Shown here piece by piece: positions 43,647 through 55,216 of a DNA stretch of 64,000 nt. Position numbers and translations under genes: made by a program. Location: NCBI GenBank assembly GCA_026770025.1, contig JAMXDE010000026.1, positions 124,001-188,000 on the forward strand, given 5' to 3'. The notes below the pieces were generated by a model. The model was not told where the DNA came from. It did not search any database and worked only from the letters and a program-made list of their open reading frames with translations. Every line of letters begins with the position of its first letter. Position 1 is the first letter of the stretch. This DNA comes from Craspedostauros australis. Taxonomy: Eukaryota; Bacillariophyta; Bacillariophyceae; Mastogloiales; Achnanthaceae.

Positions 43647-45625
43647 TCACACAACGGCCTTGGCCTTTCTGGTTGCGATGCCAGCGGCTCTCATTCCTTG
43701 TTTCACCGCCTCGATTTCAACCTCTTTTCTGTGGAACATACCGGCCGCGAGCGCCGCCTGCACGTTGGTCTTCTGAAAGGCATCGACGAAGTGCCCGGGG
43801 TTTCCGGCGCCGCTGCTGGCGATGACGGGGATCGTCACGGCCTCGGACACCGCACGCAGCAGGGGCAGGTCGTATCCATTCCCCTGACCGTCCATGTCGA
43901 TGCAGTTCAGCATGATCTCTCCGGCGCCCAGCGTCTCTGCTGCCTTGGCCACGGTGACGGCGCAGATATCCCTTTCCTCACGTCCGCCGCGCACGGTGCA
44001 TTGGTACCAGCAGAACTTCTCGCCGTTGGGTCCCAGGCTGGCATCATCCAGTTCCACGACGACGTGCTTGCCGGGACAGGCCTCCTTCGATGCGACGTAG
44101 GCGCGCTTTGGGTCGATGGAGATGACGACCGCCTGCGCACCGTACACCTTGGAGATGGTCTCGATGGAGGTCTTGCCTGTCGTTCCGCTGGTGCTGGTCA
44201 CAAGCTCCTCGGCGGCGTACACGGCATCGCTGCCGATGCTGATCTTGTCGGCACCCGCACGGAAGTAGCACGCCGCAACCTCGAGGGCGGACCAGGTCTG
44301 GCCGGATTCGGGATCCGTGTAGCTGCGAATGCCGCCACCGACGGTCAGCGGGACGAAGATGCTCTTCGATGCCTCCTCCAGCACCTGCAGCATCGGCATG
44401 TCCTCCATCACGCCCTGTCGGAAGCTGGTGATGTTCAGGAACGCGATCTCGTCACCGCCCTCCTTGTAATACCGCTCGGCCAGACTCACCGGCTTGCCTA
44501 GGTTGCGAACGCCGCCGCGTCCCGTCGTGACGCCCTCCTTGTGGTTCTCGCGCACATCGTACTGGTCGCCCTTCGTCACGACCAGATCGCCATGATCGTT
44601 CGATCTGACATCCAGCGCCACCACGACACGTTTCGTGAGCTGAGTGAAGGCATCGTCCGCAACCTCCAACGGTTTGCTGTCGCCGAGCGTTCCATTCTCC
44701 ACTGCCTGCAATGTGCCCATGTTGTTATTGACGTCAGTGGAAGATATAGGGTAGGTGAGTGTTGCAGTTGCGGTCGTAGTTGCGTTTGCAGTTGCATCGG
44801 TAGGCATGGCCACAATGGAAGAAGATGCGAGATGTGAGATTTGCACAGATGTATACGCGACGTACACGCGATATGCATGCGATGAATATGTGTAGTGGAA
44901 GGAAAATGCTGTGTTGTCTCATCTTCCTTGCATGAGACAAGCCTGGGCACAAAACAACTTCCACAAGACAACGAGAAAGAACCGTGACGCACCTCCAAGA
45001 ATCCCTTGAGGACATTGAGACCAGTGACACCGCTCTTCTCTGGATGGAATTGCGTGGCCGTGACGCATCCACGTTGCACGGAACTGATGAAGCGCTGACC
45101 GGAGTAGGTGGTGGTGCTGAGCACCCATTCCTTGTTCTGCTCCGTGATGGGCGCGTAGTAGGAGTGCACGAAGTAGGTGTCCTCATCGTTGTCAATGTGC
45201 TTGTAGACTGACGAGTCCTTGTGCAACACGCGGCCGTTCCAACCGATGTGCGGCACACTCATCTTGGAGGAATCGAACTTGATGACCTTGCCCGGCACGA
45301 CGCCGAGACCCGGGATGGGATCGGCACCGGCCTCGGCTTCTTCGCTGGATTCGAAGAGGGTCTGCATGCCAAGGCAGATGCCGAGGAAGGGACGGTCGTA
45401 CTTGGAGACGTACTCGCGCAATGGGCCGTCGAAGCCCTTCTCCTTGAGGAAGGTCATGGCCGATTGGAAGGAACCGACACCGGGGAACACGAGGCACTTG
45501 GCCTGCATCACCTGCGACGGCTCCGTGATGTCCTGGATCTCATACCCGTTGGCCAGGATCGCATTGCGCACGGATCGCACGTTGCCGGCGCCGTAATCCA
45601 GCAGCGACACTTTGAACGAAGGCAT
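43647..45625 (-). CDS. HIS7: Imidazole glycerol phosphate synthase HisHF (HIS7)
   Basis: A bifunctional enzyme of histidine synthesis: the glutaminase half supplies ammonia and the cyclase half makes imidazole glycerol phosphate plus AICAR. Exons 44993-45625 and 43647-44705 join in phase 0 (GTGCGT..CAG, 287-bp intron) to give 563 residues, as in yeast and plants. The glutaminase (about residues 1-211) has [10 protein letters not shown], the nucleophile in GICLGMQ and the catalytic His of TATQFHPEK. The cyclase (about 225-563) has [31 protein letters not shown] and IASSGAGN. The intron falls exactly in the linker between the two halves. The start at 45625 begins directly with the enzyme fold, so no plastid presequence is encoded in this exon; the frame runs on upstream without an ATG, so an unseen 5' exon remains possible. 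Confidence 0.96.
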
Positions 45626-46430
45626 GATTCTTGTTGCAAGATGGACGGGTTTGTGATTGTGCGAGAGTGTGTGATGTGGGAGGTGTAACAGAAGTAGGTA
45701 GCAGAGTACTCCACTCCGGGGAGATGAGGAAGCAACTGGAATGAGTCGCAAGCACGAACTTGTCCACCATGATGTTCACGTTGATGTTGGAAGTGTGATG
45801 TGATTTCGTTTGGGTTGCGTCGGATGGAGAGCTGCGAAACCTGCGGACCACAAAGCAACACGTTTGGACAATTAAAGAGACTAACAAAGCATTTCATGGC
45901 ACACGTTTGCGCAACTTGAGATGGCTAATCGAAGTGGTCAATAGCCTATTGGTCACATGGGTCGGAAATGTGTCCGTTGCATTTCGGAAATTCAAACGAC
46001 ACCAACAACACAACAACACGGTGGCAACAGCGTTTCCGCGAAGAACAACAACGACCATGGGCAACCGAACGGAACTGGAATGATGAACATCTCTGCGATA
46101 CGGACAACGATGGTGGGGGAGTGCGGACAAGCGTCGCAACAAGAGAGAGAGAAAAGCGAAGAGAGCCAGCAGCACCACGATTCAGCATTGCGATTCAACA
46201 AAAGACGACGAAGCAGCAACAGCAGCAACAGCAGCAACAGCTAGGAAGGACAAGCACGAAGATACCAGCGGTTCTGGCAACATCACCAGCATCAGCATCT
46301 GTATCTGCATCAGTATCAACCACAACGGAAGGCGAAGAACGAAGAAAGAGAATCATCCTCCTCCGCGCAAGCCAAGGCCAACAGTTGCACACACCATCCC
46401 ATCCATTCTTTTCCATTTCAAAGACAAACA
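45626..46430. promoter_or_regulatory. Divergent upstream region, HIS7 and Rab1
   Basis: About 0.8 kb between outward-facing start codons, so both promoters lie here. A (CAGCAA)n run is at 46211-46241, in the Rab1 leader. No other gene is supported. Confidence 0.6.
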
Positions 46431-47537
46431 ATGGCTCCATCATCCGCTTCGAAGCAACGGGATTATGACTATCTCTTCAAGCTCGTGTTGATCGGAGATA
46501 GCGGCGTTGGCAAATCTTGCCTCCTTCTGCGATTCGCTGTACGTCCCCATCCATCAACTGATCTCGATGAACGCATGAACACATGAAGTCATGATGGCAT
46601 TCCGTATCATGCAGCTGATACATGTCGTTTGGTGCTGCGCATTTTGCTGGATCTTCCACGCTCTATAGAGATTGTTGTGCCAAGCCACGATTTGATGCAG
46701 CGGGCGTTCTTCGATGCTGACTTGCATGGGTGTTTCGGGCAGGTACACCGCGACTCACAGTGCACATTTGTTTCGATCACATTCTGTATGGATCATACAA
46801 TACCTTCGGCGATGGCATCGCTTTCCCTTGCTCTACTTTACCTTACTTCACATGACATGAACAACGATGAATTGGCGTTGCGAATGACGTGATGGCGGTT
46901 CATCGCCCGTACACGCCGCGAACATACAATCCCAATGCATTGCTCCTCAATCATTATCCCATTGCTATCACCCACCGCTATTGCAATCACCCACTGCTGT
47001 CACCTTGGATTTCCGCAGGATGACTCCTTCACAGAGTCCTACATCTCCACCATCGGGGTTGACTTTCGCTTCCGAACGGTCAAGATTGAGAATAAGACGG
47101 TCAAATTGCAAATATGGGACACTGCGGGACAGGAGCGCTTTCGAACCATCACATCCGCCTACTACCGCGGCGCCGATGGCATCATCATGGTGTTTGATTT
47201 GACGAGCGCAGAATCATTCGATCACGTCAACGACTGGCTCAAGGAGGTCAACCGCTACGCTGCGGAAGGCACCGCCAAGCTGTTAGTAGGAAACAAATGC
47301 GACCGCACAGCCGACATGGTCATCACCGAGGAGCAGGCGAAGGAGTTTGCTGACGAGCTTGGAATTCCCTACATTGCCACCAGCGCGAAGTCGTCGAAGA
47401 ACGTGGAGGAGGCCTTCCTTACCATGGCGGGCGAGTTGATCCGTCAGAAGGACGTCCAGGGCGGTGGATCTGATGGAAAGAAGGGGATCGACCTCAACGC
47501 GTCCAAAAAGGACGGGCCGCTTTCGAACTGCTGTTAG
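46431..47537 (+). CDS. RAB1: Rab1/Ypt1-type small GTPase
   Basis: Controls ER-to-Golgi vesicle tethering. Exons 46431-46538 (36 codons) and 47019-47537 join in phase 0 (GTACGT..CAG, 480-bp intron) to give 208 residues. All nucleotide motifs are present: GDSGVGKS (P-loop, about residues 22-29), TIGVDF (switch I), [13 protein letters not shown] (switch II), GNKCD and TSAKS. Rab family marks: [12 protein letters not shown] and the double-cysteine prenylation end SNCC. The effector region [16 protein letters not shown] and [17 protein letters not shown] places it with Rab1 rather than Rab8 or Rab11. The intron is unusually long for the window and carries no evident gene. Confidence 0.95.
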
Positions 47538-48982
47538 AGATTGTGGCCTGGGCACGATGGCGATGTGACATGTGCACGGCGGTTCCATGCACACATGCGG
47601 CCGGCCGTGGTTGCCGCTGTTTCAGCGCACATAGATGTTCGCATGTCTGTGGTTGTGGCAGATGCTGATGGTGACGGCGATCGCGCATGTGTGAGGCTGG
47701 GGTTCAATTGATATCCAGCGTCACCTGCAATAAATCCATCGCAACCGTGCATGTGGCACCGCCACCTGCGCCATCGAACAGAACTTCAACCATCGCTCCC
47801 AGTCCCAACGAATGCGAGAAACACCGTCGCCGTAGACATTCATGCCACGACCACAGCGAATCCCATGAGCGATGAGGCAATGGCCCTGCTGGGCACTACA
47901 TCGTCGGACACTCTGCCTCCATAATAATTCCGAACCATTTGTACCAATCGATCATTCTCGCAGCTCATATAATACATCGCACCATACCAGCACCCACTGC
48001 AACCACAACCATCGTGTATCACCTCCACACGCACCGGGCACAAACGAGTATACAACTAAGCGATCATGCGTCCACCTCATGTGTTGGAACCGAGCAGAGG
48101 GACAGATTCCAACTTCTCGCCAGCGGCGTTCCTTACTTGCATAAACATCAGATCAATATGTACACTCAATCGTTGGGAAAGAGGATGCCTCAGGCTCCCG
48201 CGCCTTTCGATATCTTTTTGTTCAGCCTTCGTCGTGCCTTCCCGGTGGCTCATCTTGTGTTTCCCAAACTCTTCGTTCCCCACATGCTTCTGGCCTCTTC
48301 CGCTCCTTCTCTCCGGAATGTCGCGTCACCGCCAGCAAAAACACTACCCGTGTGCCTGACATCGCAGCAGCAACACCAACGACAGTGACAACGCAGACAG
48401 AAGTGCTTCCTCTCGCGAGAATGGCTGAGGCGTTCCGACTCCCCCTCATGGGCAGTTTGCAGCTGCTACCGGACATCTGATGGTTGCGCTGCGCTGCGTT
48501 GAAACAGCTCCGAAATGCAGCGACTGTTCTTCAGATGTTCCATTCCCTGAGTGCTACCATAATGCTGTGATGTTGGTACGCCATAACGGGCGACTGGACG
48601 AAAAAGGCTCCTGATAGCACACCCTGCACACCGTGAGAGGTTGCGCCAAGCCGGCATAGAGTCACCCTCCTGGCATAGATCGTATCTGTGGAAACTAAAA
48701 CAGCACTGATGTTGTCGGGTGATGGCTACAGACCCCATACTATTACCCTCCGAAAAGAGATGAAATTCTCTCTGTGTCGTATTTTGTTGAGGATGTGTGT
48801 GGAGAACATGGTCCCGAAAACATGAAACCAATTTGTTTCGGCATCGACTTTGTGTGGTGGCGTTGGCATTTTCTTCCGGTGTATCTTCACGAACTCGGCA
48901 CGAATCTTTGTCTTTTCGCTCCTTGGCTTCTTCGTCAAGCGTGGCGTTCTCGTGTTTCCCTAACACCCTCGTCACCGCCACC

Positions 48983-49027
48983 ACTGCACCGAACTGCACT
49001 GAACTGAACTGCGCTGCACTGCACGAA
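48983..49027. repeat. 45-bp degenerate ACTGN pentamer tract
   Basis: Nine 5-bp units in phase: ACTGC, ACCGA, ACTGC, ACTGA, ACTGA, ACTGC, GCTGC, ACTGC, ACGAA. Confidence 0.85.
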
Positions 49028-49571
49028 CAAGGTTTCGACAGTCGTGCACAACCACAGCACTCGCATTGGCGTGGTTTCGCGCGAAATTTTGAGCCCTCGG
49101 AAACCAATACCCCATGGCGGTCGTGGGGGTTGCCAGCTCCTAGAGCGGATAGTAAAGGTATTCTCCCCTGCGCATGCTTGTCGGTGGCTACTTGCATTGC
49201 CAACGGGTGTGGTGGAATGAGAATGTATATTAGCACCGCAAAACACATCGTAACCCCTTTATTACCAAACTATTCCTAGCGAGCATGCTGGTGATTTCCA
49301 GCTGCCCAAATCAAGGCGCCCATTCTTCTGCTTCGTACGTACTACAACTCACTTTTGCGACCATTTATTCGAGTTTGGTATTATTGTCTAGTTGGTAGTA
49401 TTGCCACCAATAACAGGACTGCATTGGGACGGCACGTTCGCCCACTACATCACAGCTCTGGTGACCGATTCTTAGCTCTTACTCGTATAGGTGGGAGGTA
49501 TTGCCCCTAATAGGCTGCGAAGGGCGCCGTGATCGGCAACTATCATCCCTGAAACTGAAACGCTGTCGAGT

Positions 49572-49599
49572 GTTGGATGTTGGATGTTAGATGTTAGAT
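49572..49599. repeat. Four tandem heptamers GTTRGAT
   Basis: GTTGGAT twice followed by GTTAGAT twice, in exact 7-bp register. Confidence 0.9.
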
Positions 49600-50074
49600 T
49601 TTGGAAGCGGCCAGGATGCACTTCATTCCAATGTTATTCAATGCTTCTCGATCTAACGCAGCGCGACGCGATGTTGGTTCGGGTATGATACTCTAAAGTG
49701 CTCCATTACTCTAGAGTATAATAGTTGATTGCGGTGTACAAGTAGCTCAGTCCAGTTCAGTACATCGCAGCATATTCACACGATGGTGCGGAGCTGGCCA
49801 AGAGCAGAGTATCGTTGTCCTTCAACCACCACCGCCCCTGTTGCCACCAGCAGCAAGTAAGTATGAAATCTCGAGAGCACAGTAGGATTAATACTGTACA
49901 TATTCGCATGACATGCATTGATATGCTGGTCTACCCCCAGAGTGGCGTTGCATATCTTTGCTAACTCCTGCTCCCATTCCTACTCGTGCGTCACCATCAA
50001 CATCAACACCAACACCAATTACGGTTCTTGTGATTGTAAATGAGATTGCATACAATGTGTATCCTGCTTCTATG

Positions 50075-51307
50075 TTACATGCTGTCGGCATCATCCTGTC
50101 CCGTCGCACTCGCTTGTCGCTTCTTTGCCATCTTTGGTTGGCGGAGGTACCATTGCATGCCCAGCGCATTCAATCGATCCACACGTTCCTTCGTCATTGA
50201 GGACTTCCAGCCGAATCGGAAGAGATTGTACTGGCGTCGTTGACCTTTCACCCACACGCCTAGGGCGGGGTTGCTGGCATACTCGGTCGGAACATTGCAA
50301 TGTCCATTCCGCTGGCGAAAGACAACGAGCTCGTTGTACCTCTGCTCCCAGATGACGCGGTGCGAATTCCAAACAAAGCCGACCTCGTCGAGTGCTTTCA
50401 CTCGCTCGTCACTCAGGGTTGAATGTTTGCCGGTGAGCTTGAGCTTGAGCTGGTATCGTTGGCGCTTGACCCATTGCGATAACGATGGGTAGTCGGACGT
50501 ATCAACGAAGCAGTGCCCATGCTTCGAGCGGTGCCTCTTCAACTCCTGATATCTTTGTTCCCACTGGCTGGGTTGATTTGACGATGATAATTGACTTTGC
50601 GTGGATATGAACCCGAGGGGAGATGCCACTTGCATCGCTGCGGCTCTGTCGTTGTCTGACGGGCTGCTTGCCAGATTGGAGGAACCCGTGTACTGCGGAG
50701 CCGCCGTTGCATCCATCTTCGAGACTTGCACATCGCAGTCTACAAAGTATTGGCGATTGCGTCGACGGAGAAGTGCATCCAAGCCGAATTCTTCCTTGTC
50801 CGGAGAAACCTGGTCATCCTTCATGCTGTTGAGTTGGCCAGGCCTTCCAATCGACTGGTGCTCGTCATCTTCCTGGCTCTGAGTAGTCGCATCGTAACCC
50901 CGGAGTCTCGCGATGTGTGATGAGGGACCGAGCGCTGCGATGATATCCCGTTGCACATCGTTGTGCCAGTTGGTATCATCGAGGGCAACATTCCGAACCA
51001 CGTTGACGCGGCTTGGGTAGATGGGAGTTGGATCGAGCTGGTTATTGACTGAGCTGGTGGGGAACATGTTGCTCCCAGCAATGGCTTCAAATGCATCCAG
51101 GCTGTGCTGGGATCCGGGCATCGTTCGTCTCCAAGGAAGCATGGGCAGCAGCGACCTCTCTCCTTGCTTGCCTTCTTTCGAAGACGACGAAAGCAGGGAC
51201 TGCGACCAGGACGATGATGGCGGCGGCGACGACGATGATGTCACGAATGGCAACGATGATAGTGGGAGTGGTTCGATGGCGATGTGGTATCCGCGTAGAG
51301 GAGGCAT
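50075..51307 (-). CDS. Protein with two helicase-associated domains
   Basis: 410 residues from the first in-frame ATG at 51307. The frame is open further upstream to a GTG, so an upstream exon is possible. The N-terminal half is Ser/Pro/Asp-rich and featureless. Two copies of the small helicase-associated domain (PF03457 type) follow, at about residues 245-312 and 318-390. Each has W..RY.EL..FR..HGHC.V, then L..WV..QR.QY, then L...RV..LD.LGF.W. Specific segments seen are QWEQRYQELKRHRSKHGHCF and IWEQRYNELVVFRQRNGHCN. No helicase core is present. Stand-alone proteins with this domain are numerous in diatoms, where the repeats are thought to bind nucleic acid; function is unproved. It ends with a basic tail. 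Confidence 0.82.
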   Translation of the reverse strand: MPPLRGYHIAIEPLPLSSLPFVTSSSSPPPSSSWSQSLLSSSSKEGKQGERSLLPMLPWRRTMPGSQHSLDAFEAIAGSNMFPTSSVNNQLDPTPIYPSRVNVVRNVALDDTNWHNDVQRDIIAALGPSSHIARLRGYDATTQSQEDDEHQSIGRPGQLNSMKDDQVSPDKEEFGLDALLRRRNRQYFVDCDVQVSKMDATAAPQYTGSSNLASSPSDNDRAAAMQVASPLGFISTQSQLSSSNQPSQWEQRYQELKRHRSKHGHCFVDTSDYPSLSQWVKRQRYQLKLKLTGKHSTLSDERVKALDEVGFVWNSHRVIWEQRYNELVVFRQRNGHCNVPTEYASNPALGVWVKGQRRQYNLFRFGWKSSMTKERVDRLNALGMQWYLRQPKMAKKRQASATGQDDADSM

Positions 51308-52011
51308 CTCGGCGCTGTTGTGGTCGCTGGTTGCTGCGTCTTGGACTGTTGTCGATGCTGGGATCGATTCTGATGATGAAGCACGAACCACAATGTTGTT
51401 CGTTGCTTGTTGTTTGTTGTTGCTGTTGCTGCTGATTGTGACGGCGATGAGGAATCCTGAGAAATGTGTTGTACCGTCTGGTACTCTGTGGTTGAGCTCT
51501 TGGATGCCAGTGCGACCGCAAGTGTTAGATCGAGTGTGTGAGAGAGAGGGCGCGCTTCGTTGGTAAGTGTGTGCGTGAGTGTGTGGGAGTTAGCTTGTTG
51601 CTCCAGATGCGCAAGTGGTGTTGGTTTGGTCGAGTTGGTTCTGCCGTTTTCTGGATTTTAAATTTATGAACTGTGACCGCTCCTGTTTCGCTTTGGTTTG
51701 GGCGGCGTGTAGCGACTGTGTTGGTGTTGGCATGCGTCTCATACCGTAGTTCGTACAAGTACAAAGCATGGTTTCGCAACGGATGTTCGGGTGCGTGTGC
51801 TCTCTCCCAATTTTTTTTGGAGGATCAGTCGAGGCTCCGCAATCGTCTTCTTGGACCCGAACCTCAGGGAAGAGGCAGCATCTTCAATGAGGCCGTACGT
51901 ATGTTTGCAGGAATGTTATCGCTTGCTGGTCTCTGGTTCACCCTCCCGACTCAATGCAAGCGAACATGGATTCTCTGATTCTGTAACAATTACAATGACT
52001 TCAGAGAGAGA

Positions 52012-52041
52012 TAGTGAGAGTGAGTGAGTGAGTGAGTGAGT
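52012..52041. repeat. (TGAG)n microsatellite
   Basis: Six to seven tetranucleotide units lie in the spacer upstream of the helicase-associated-domain gene. Confidence 0.85.
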
Positions 52042-53786
52042 AAAGCACACTTTTCCTCTCAACTCCACTCTCCCGAGTGTCTAGCTGTTCCGTTCGCTTC
52101 CACCTCCCGTCATCCACTCTTGGTCCATTCGTCTTTCCGCCAACCTGAGCGTCCGAAGGCGCTCATGTTGAAGATAGGCTTGTGGGGTTCCGTCCTCAGA
52201 TGGTAGGATGATAACACATTCCGTTACCCGAACCTCGCCAATTCTGGGTAGTCGCTGGCGAACTACGAATACAAGAGCACGATCAATGTGAACAGAAACA
52301 CCACCCGGCCCCGACGCCAGCAACACGCGGACAGAAACGGAAACTGAACGGTAACGTCCACCATCAACCCAACAACCGTATTGGTGATGTTGCACGAGTA
52401 ACAGGCACGAGCTATGTTTGGCACAAGATTTAACGATGTTGTCCGGCACTGCTCCCAGCATGGATAGGAACACCGCACGAAAAGTTGGCAGTTGACCAAC
52501 GGTGATCCTGCACGTGGGCGGGTGAACAGGTAGCAGCGTTTTGCCAACGAGAACGTCACAAGAGGCCGCTCGCGGATTGAGTACCCCGTACCATGGCCTC
52601 GTAGCACTCACACAGAGGCATACGGCAGCGCAGGACATACATAGTCAGAGTGGGTTGCATGGCCACAAGGCTGTACTCAACAATTACTCTACCGCTACTC
52701 ACAACGGAAAAAGCCGGCTACAGCAGGCCAGACAAAAAAGAAGAAGTGTCAATTGCGATTGCATCAATGAGAATTCCATGTATGGCGTTAAATGTTGTAG
52801 CAAGTGAATGTAGCTGTTCTGACGAGACGCACAGCACCTCACAACACAGAAAGTCAAAATGGCGCTGAGTGGATGAAGGCGCGACGATGGCTTGAAGCTG
52901 TTTGGGGAAACATGTAGGGAGTAATTGTTCATGTGTGTCCGTTCGCTTCATGCGGAAAGAGTCTGCAAGGAGAGGCATCCAGAGCAAATGAGAAATGCCG
53001 GGTGGTCCATTGCGGTGGTTGACACTTGTGGATAGTGTCGCCAAAGTGGTGGAACGCAGACGCATGCCACTGCAATACGATCTATGAAACCATCGGCCGG
53101 ACTATACGATACGACACGCGGCTTTAGATTGCTCTATTCTACTCTCGCTCGGTTTGTCGCAGAGGATGCGGGCTGAACGCGATCCGGCATCGACGCCGGC
53201 CAAGAGGCATCAACTGTGGCAACAGGCGCGAGAAGAGACACGGTCGGGATCCTCTTTCAGACCATCCGCAATTGTCAATCCTTCTGGGACGTTGTCAATA
53301 CAACTTGCTGTGAACACCAATGAATGGCGAGGATTTATGCTCAGTGCTACCATCGCCAACCCCCAGGCGTTCTCGATACATTCGGCAGGTACCGAGGTGG
53401 ACTGTATCATAACTACCTGTTGGTGCTCTGTTGATGCCATGCCCGCAGTGTGTCGCCGGAAGCAAGTAAACAGCCGAACAAGAGAAAACAGACAAACCGA
53501 CAACCAGCCAGCCAAGAGATCAACCAAATCGCCGCTGACAGTGATACCAATTTGTCCAGATCTTGGATCAGATTTATTTGTCGCGATCTCGATTACGAGG
53601 GGCGATTGCACGCCATCGTGTCGCCGGGACCATTTGCTCCCAGAGTTGGCAGTAGCGCCTGTTTCATTGTGTCTATGGCTGCCTCCACACAGGTCTCGCT
53701 GCTGGTGCTGTTATCATCTCTCACTCTCTCTGGTTGGGCTCGCTGGTTCTGTCCTTCAAGTACCAGGACGCACCATGGATTCCTCG

Positions 53787-53819
53787 TTCGCGTGCGCGTG
53801 CGCGTGCGTGTGTGTGTCA
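53787..53819. repeat. CGTGCG/TG alternating purine-pyrimidine run
   Basis: About 33 bases of nearly perfect alternating pyrimidine and purine, moving from CGCGTG units to TGTG. Such sequence can adopt Z-DNA. Confidence 0.75.
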
Positions 53820-54969
53820 CCATACTCTTCCTGCCGACTCAAACATTGGTACTTCTCCCAACACAACGTCAACATCGACTCCAGCATCAGCGTGACGCAT
53901 CAATACCAATTCCGACGTGAGCCGCATCACCAACACATGGAGTTGCTTGTGATCAGTCACGTGCGAGTATGCCGATCACGGAGAAATCGAAATCGAGGTT
54001 CATCGAGTTGTTGGTCGTGGTGCAACCTGCTCCATTTCTTTTCCTTGTCCCACCACCACTGCTATCAACGCGCACACTGCTGTTCTCCTCTTTTCTTGGG
54101 TCGTGGAGCTGACTTTTTCCGTTGTCTCGTCCGTGAAGATCTCATTTTGGGGCTGGAAGATGCGGCCACGTTGCCTCCTTCAGGTACTCGAATTGAGAGA
54201 TGATGGGCAGAATGTGAGAAATGATGGGACAGAAGAGCATCCGTTTTGTACCTATCTATTCTGCCGCGCGAGATTACACGTGGTTTGATGAATGACATGG
54301 ATATACCTCGGAGGGTACGTGTTCCTCCTCGGAACAAACCAAGACGCCCTTGCGGTAACAAACTTCGTCGAAGTGTCTGTCGAACCAGAACCACCGAACA
54401 CTCTCGCATTCGCCAATGCAAGTATTATGATAAGGCAAGCGGTGGAGATCAAAGATTCTCCTTCCTTCTGTCCTTGTTGTGAAGCGTTGTCTTTCTTCAT
54501 TGCGGATGCATGCGAGACAGGGAACAGAATGGTTGCGCAGTACTCGTGCAGCGAGGCAAGACAAGCCCGGTAATCCATGTGAAACGGCTACAGCAATCGG
54601 ATTGAGTGATGGGCTCCACTTCATGTGCTCACAAAGAAAACTCCTTCACACTCACGCAGGCCGGGTGCTCGTACTACTCGTCGTACGTGTGTATGCGCGC
54701 TGGATCAAAGCTCAAGATGCTTCTCCGAGTCTGTAGCTGGTCGTGTGCCTGTGCCATCGATGCTCAATCAAATCAGATCATTTGCAACAGCCGCCTCGCT
54801 GACGAATGGAGATACTCGCAGAGTATTGCGCCGAGCATGATTGGCACTCAAAGGACGCAGCAGGCTCGCATCGCTGGTCTGCTTCCGAGTCCGGACACCA
54901 ACTGATCGGTGATGACTTGCCGTGCTTTGGATGTAGAATTCAATCGAGGCGACATATGAGCTTCAAGTA

Positions 54970-55216
54970 GGTCGGGCGCGTCATGGTTCACAAGAGAGGT
55001 GGAGCCGGATCACGCGGGCATGATGCGGCGTACCATGCTCCGAACCATGCAATTCTTCTTTGGGTATGATTTCAGTGATACTGGTATGTTCCACGAGACC
55101 CATGGCGCCCGAAGTGAAATTACTGGTGCTGGGTCGGATCAAGTGGCCGAAAGATACGGGCGTTGATGAACTCATCGAAAACAAATTCGTTTCTGAGTCT
55201 GAGGCGTTCTGGGCGT
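54970..55216 (+). pseudogene. Possible decayed coding remnant, family unknown
   Basis: The plus strand reads with a protein-like mix of residues (for example WFTREVEPDHAGMMRRTM and FFFGYDFSDTGMFHETHG), but the open reading is short and interrupted, and no start or family can be named. It may be a relic of a host gene or of an unidentified mobile element. It could also be chance, since the opposite strand is open here too. Confidence 0.2.

Larger units (their letters stand above)
47538..50074. other. Gene-poor convergent spacer
   Basis: About 2.5 kb between two converging genes. Several open frames (up to 260 codons, minus strand 48466-49248) overlap but show no recognisable domain and unusual composition. 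Repeats: a 45-bp 5-bp-period tract at 48983-49027 and four heptamers at 49572-49599. TACTCGTA occurs at 49480-49487. No RNA gene could be recognised by eye. Confidence 0.45.

Noticed and set aside
45626-45751. Extension of HIS7 upstream as a presequence
   Set aside because: The frame is open but contains no ATG, and the enzyme fold starts right at residue 1 from 45625; a separate 5' exon cannot be shown.
48466-49248. 260-codon minus-strand open frame in the 47.5-50.1 kb spacer
   Set aside because: No domain; it runs through the ACTGN pentamer tract and shows no coding-like pattern.
49740-49900. Possible tRNA gene near TAGCTCAGTCC
   Set aside because: TAGCTCAGT resembles an A box, but no matching T-loop (GTTCGANNC) at the right distance and no foldable acceptor stem were found.
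53154-54203. 349-codon plus-strand open frame
   Set aside because: Composition is Cys/His/Ser-rich, it contains the alternating CGTGCG repeat as coding, and nothing resembles a known protein.
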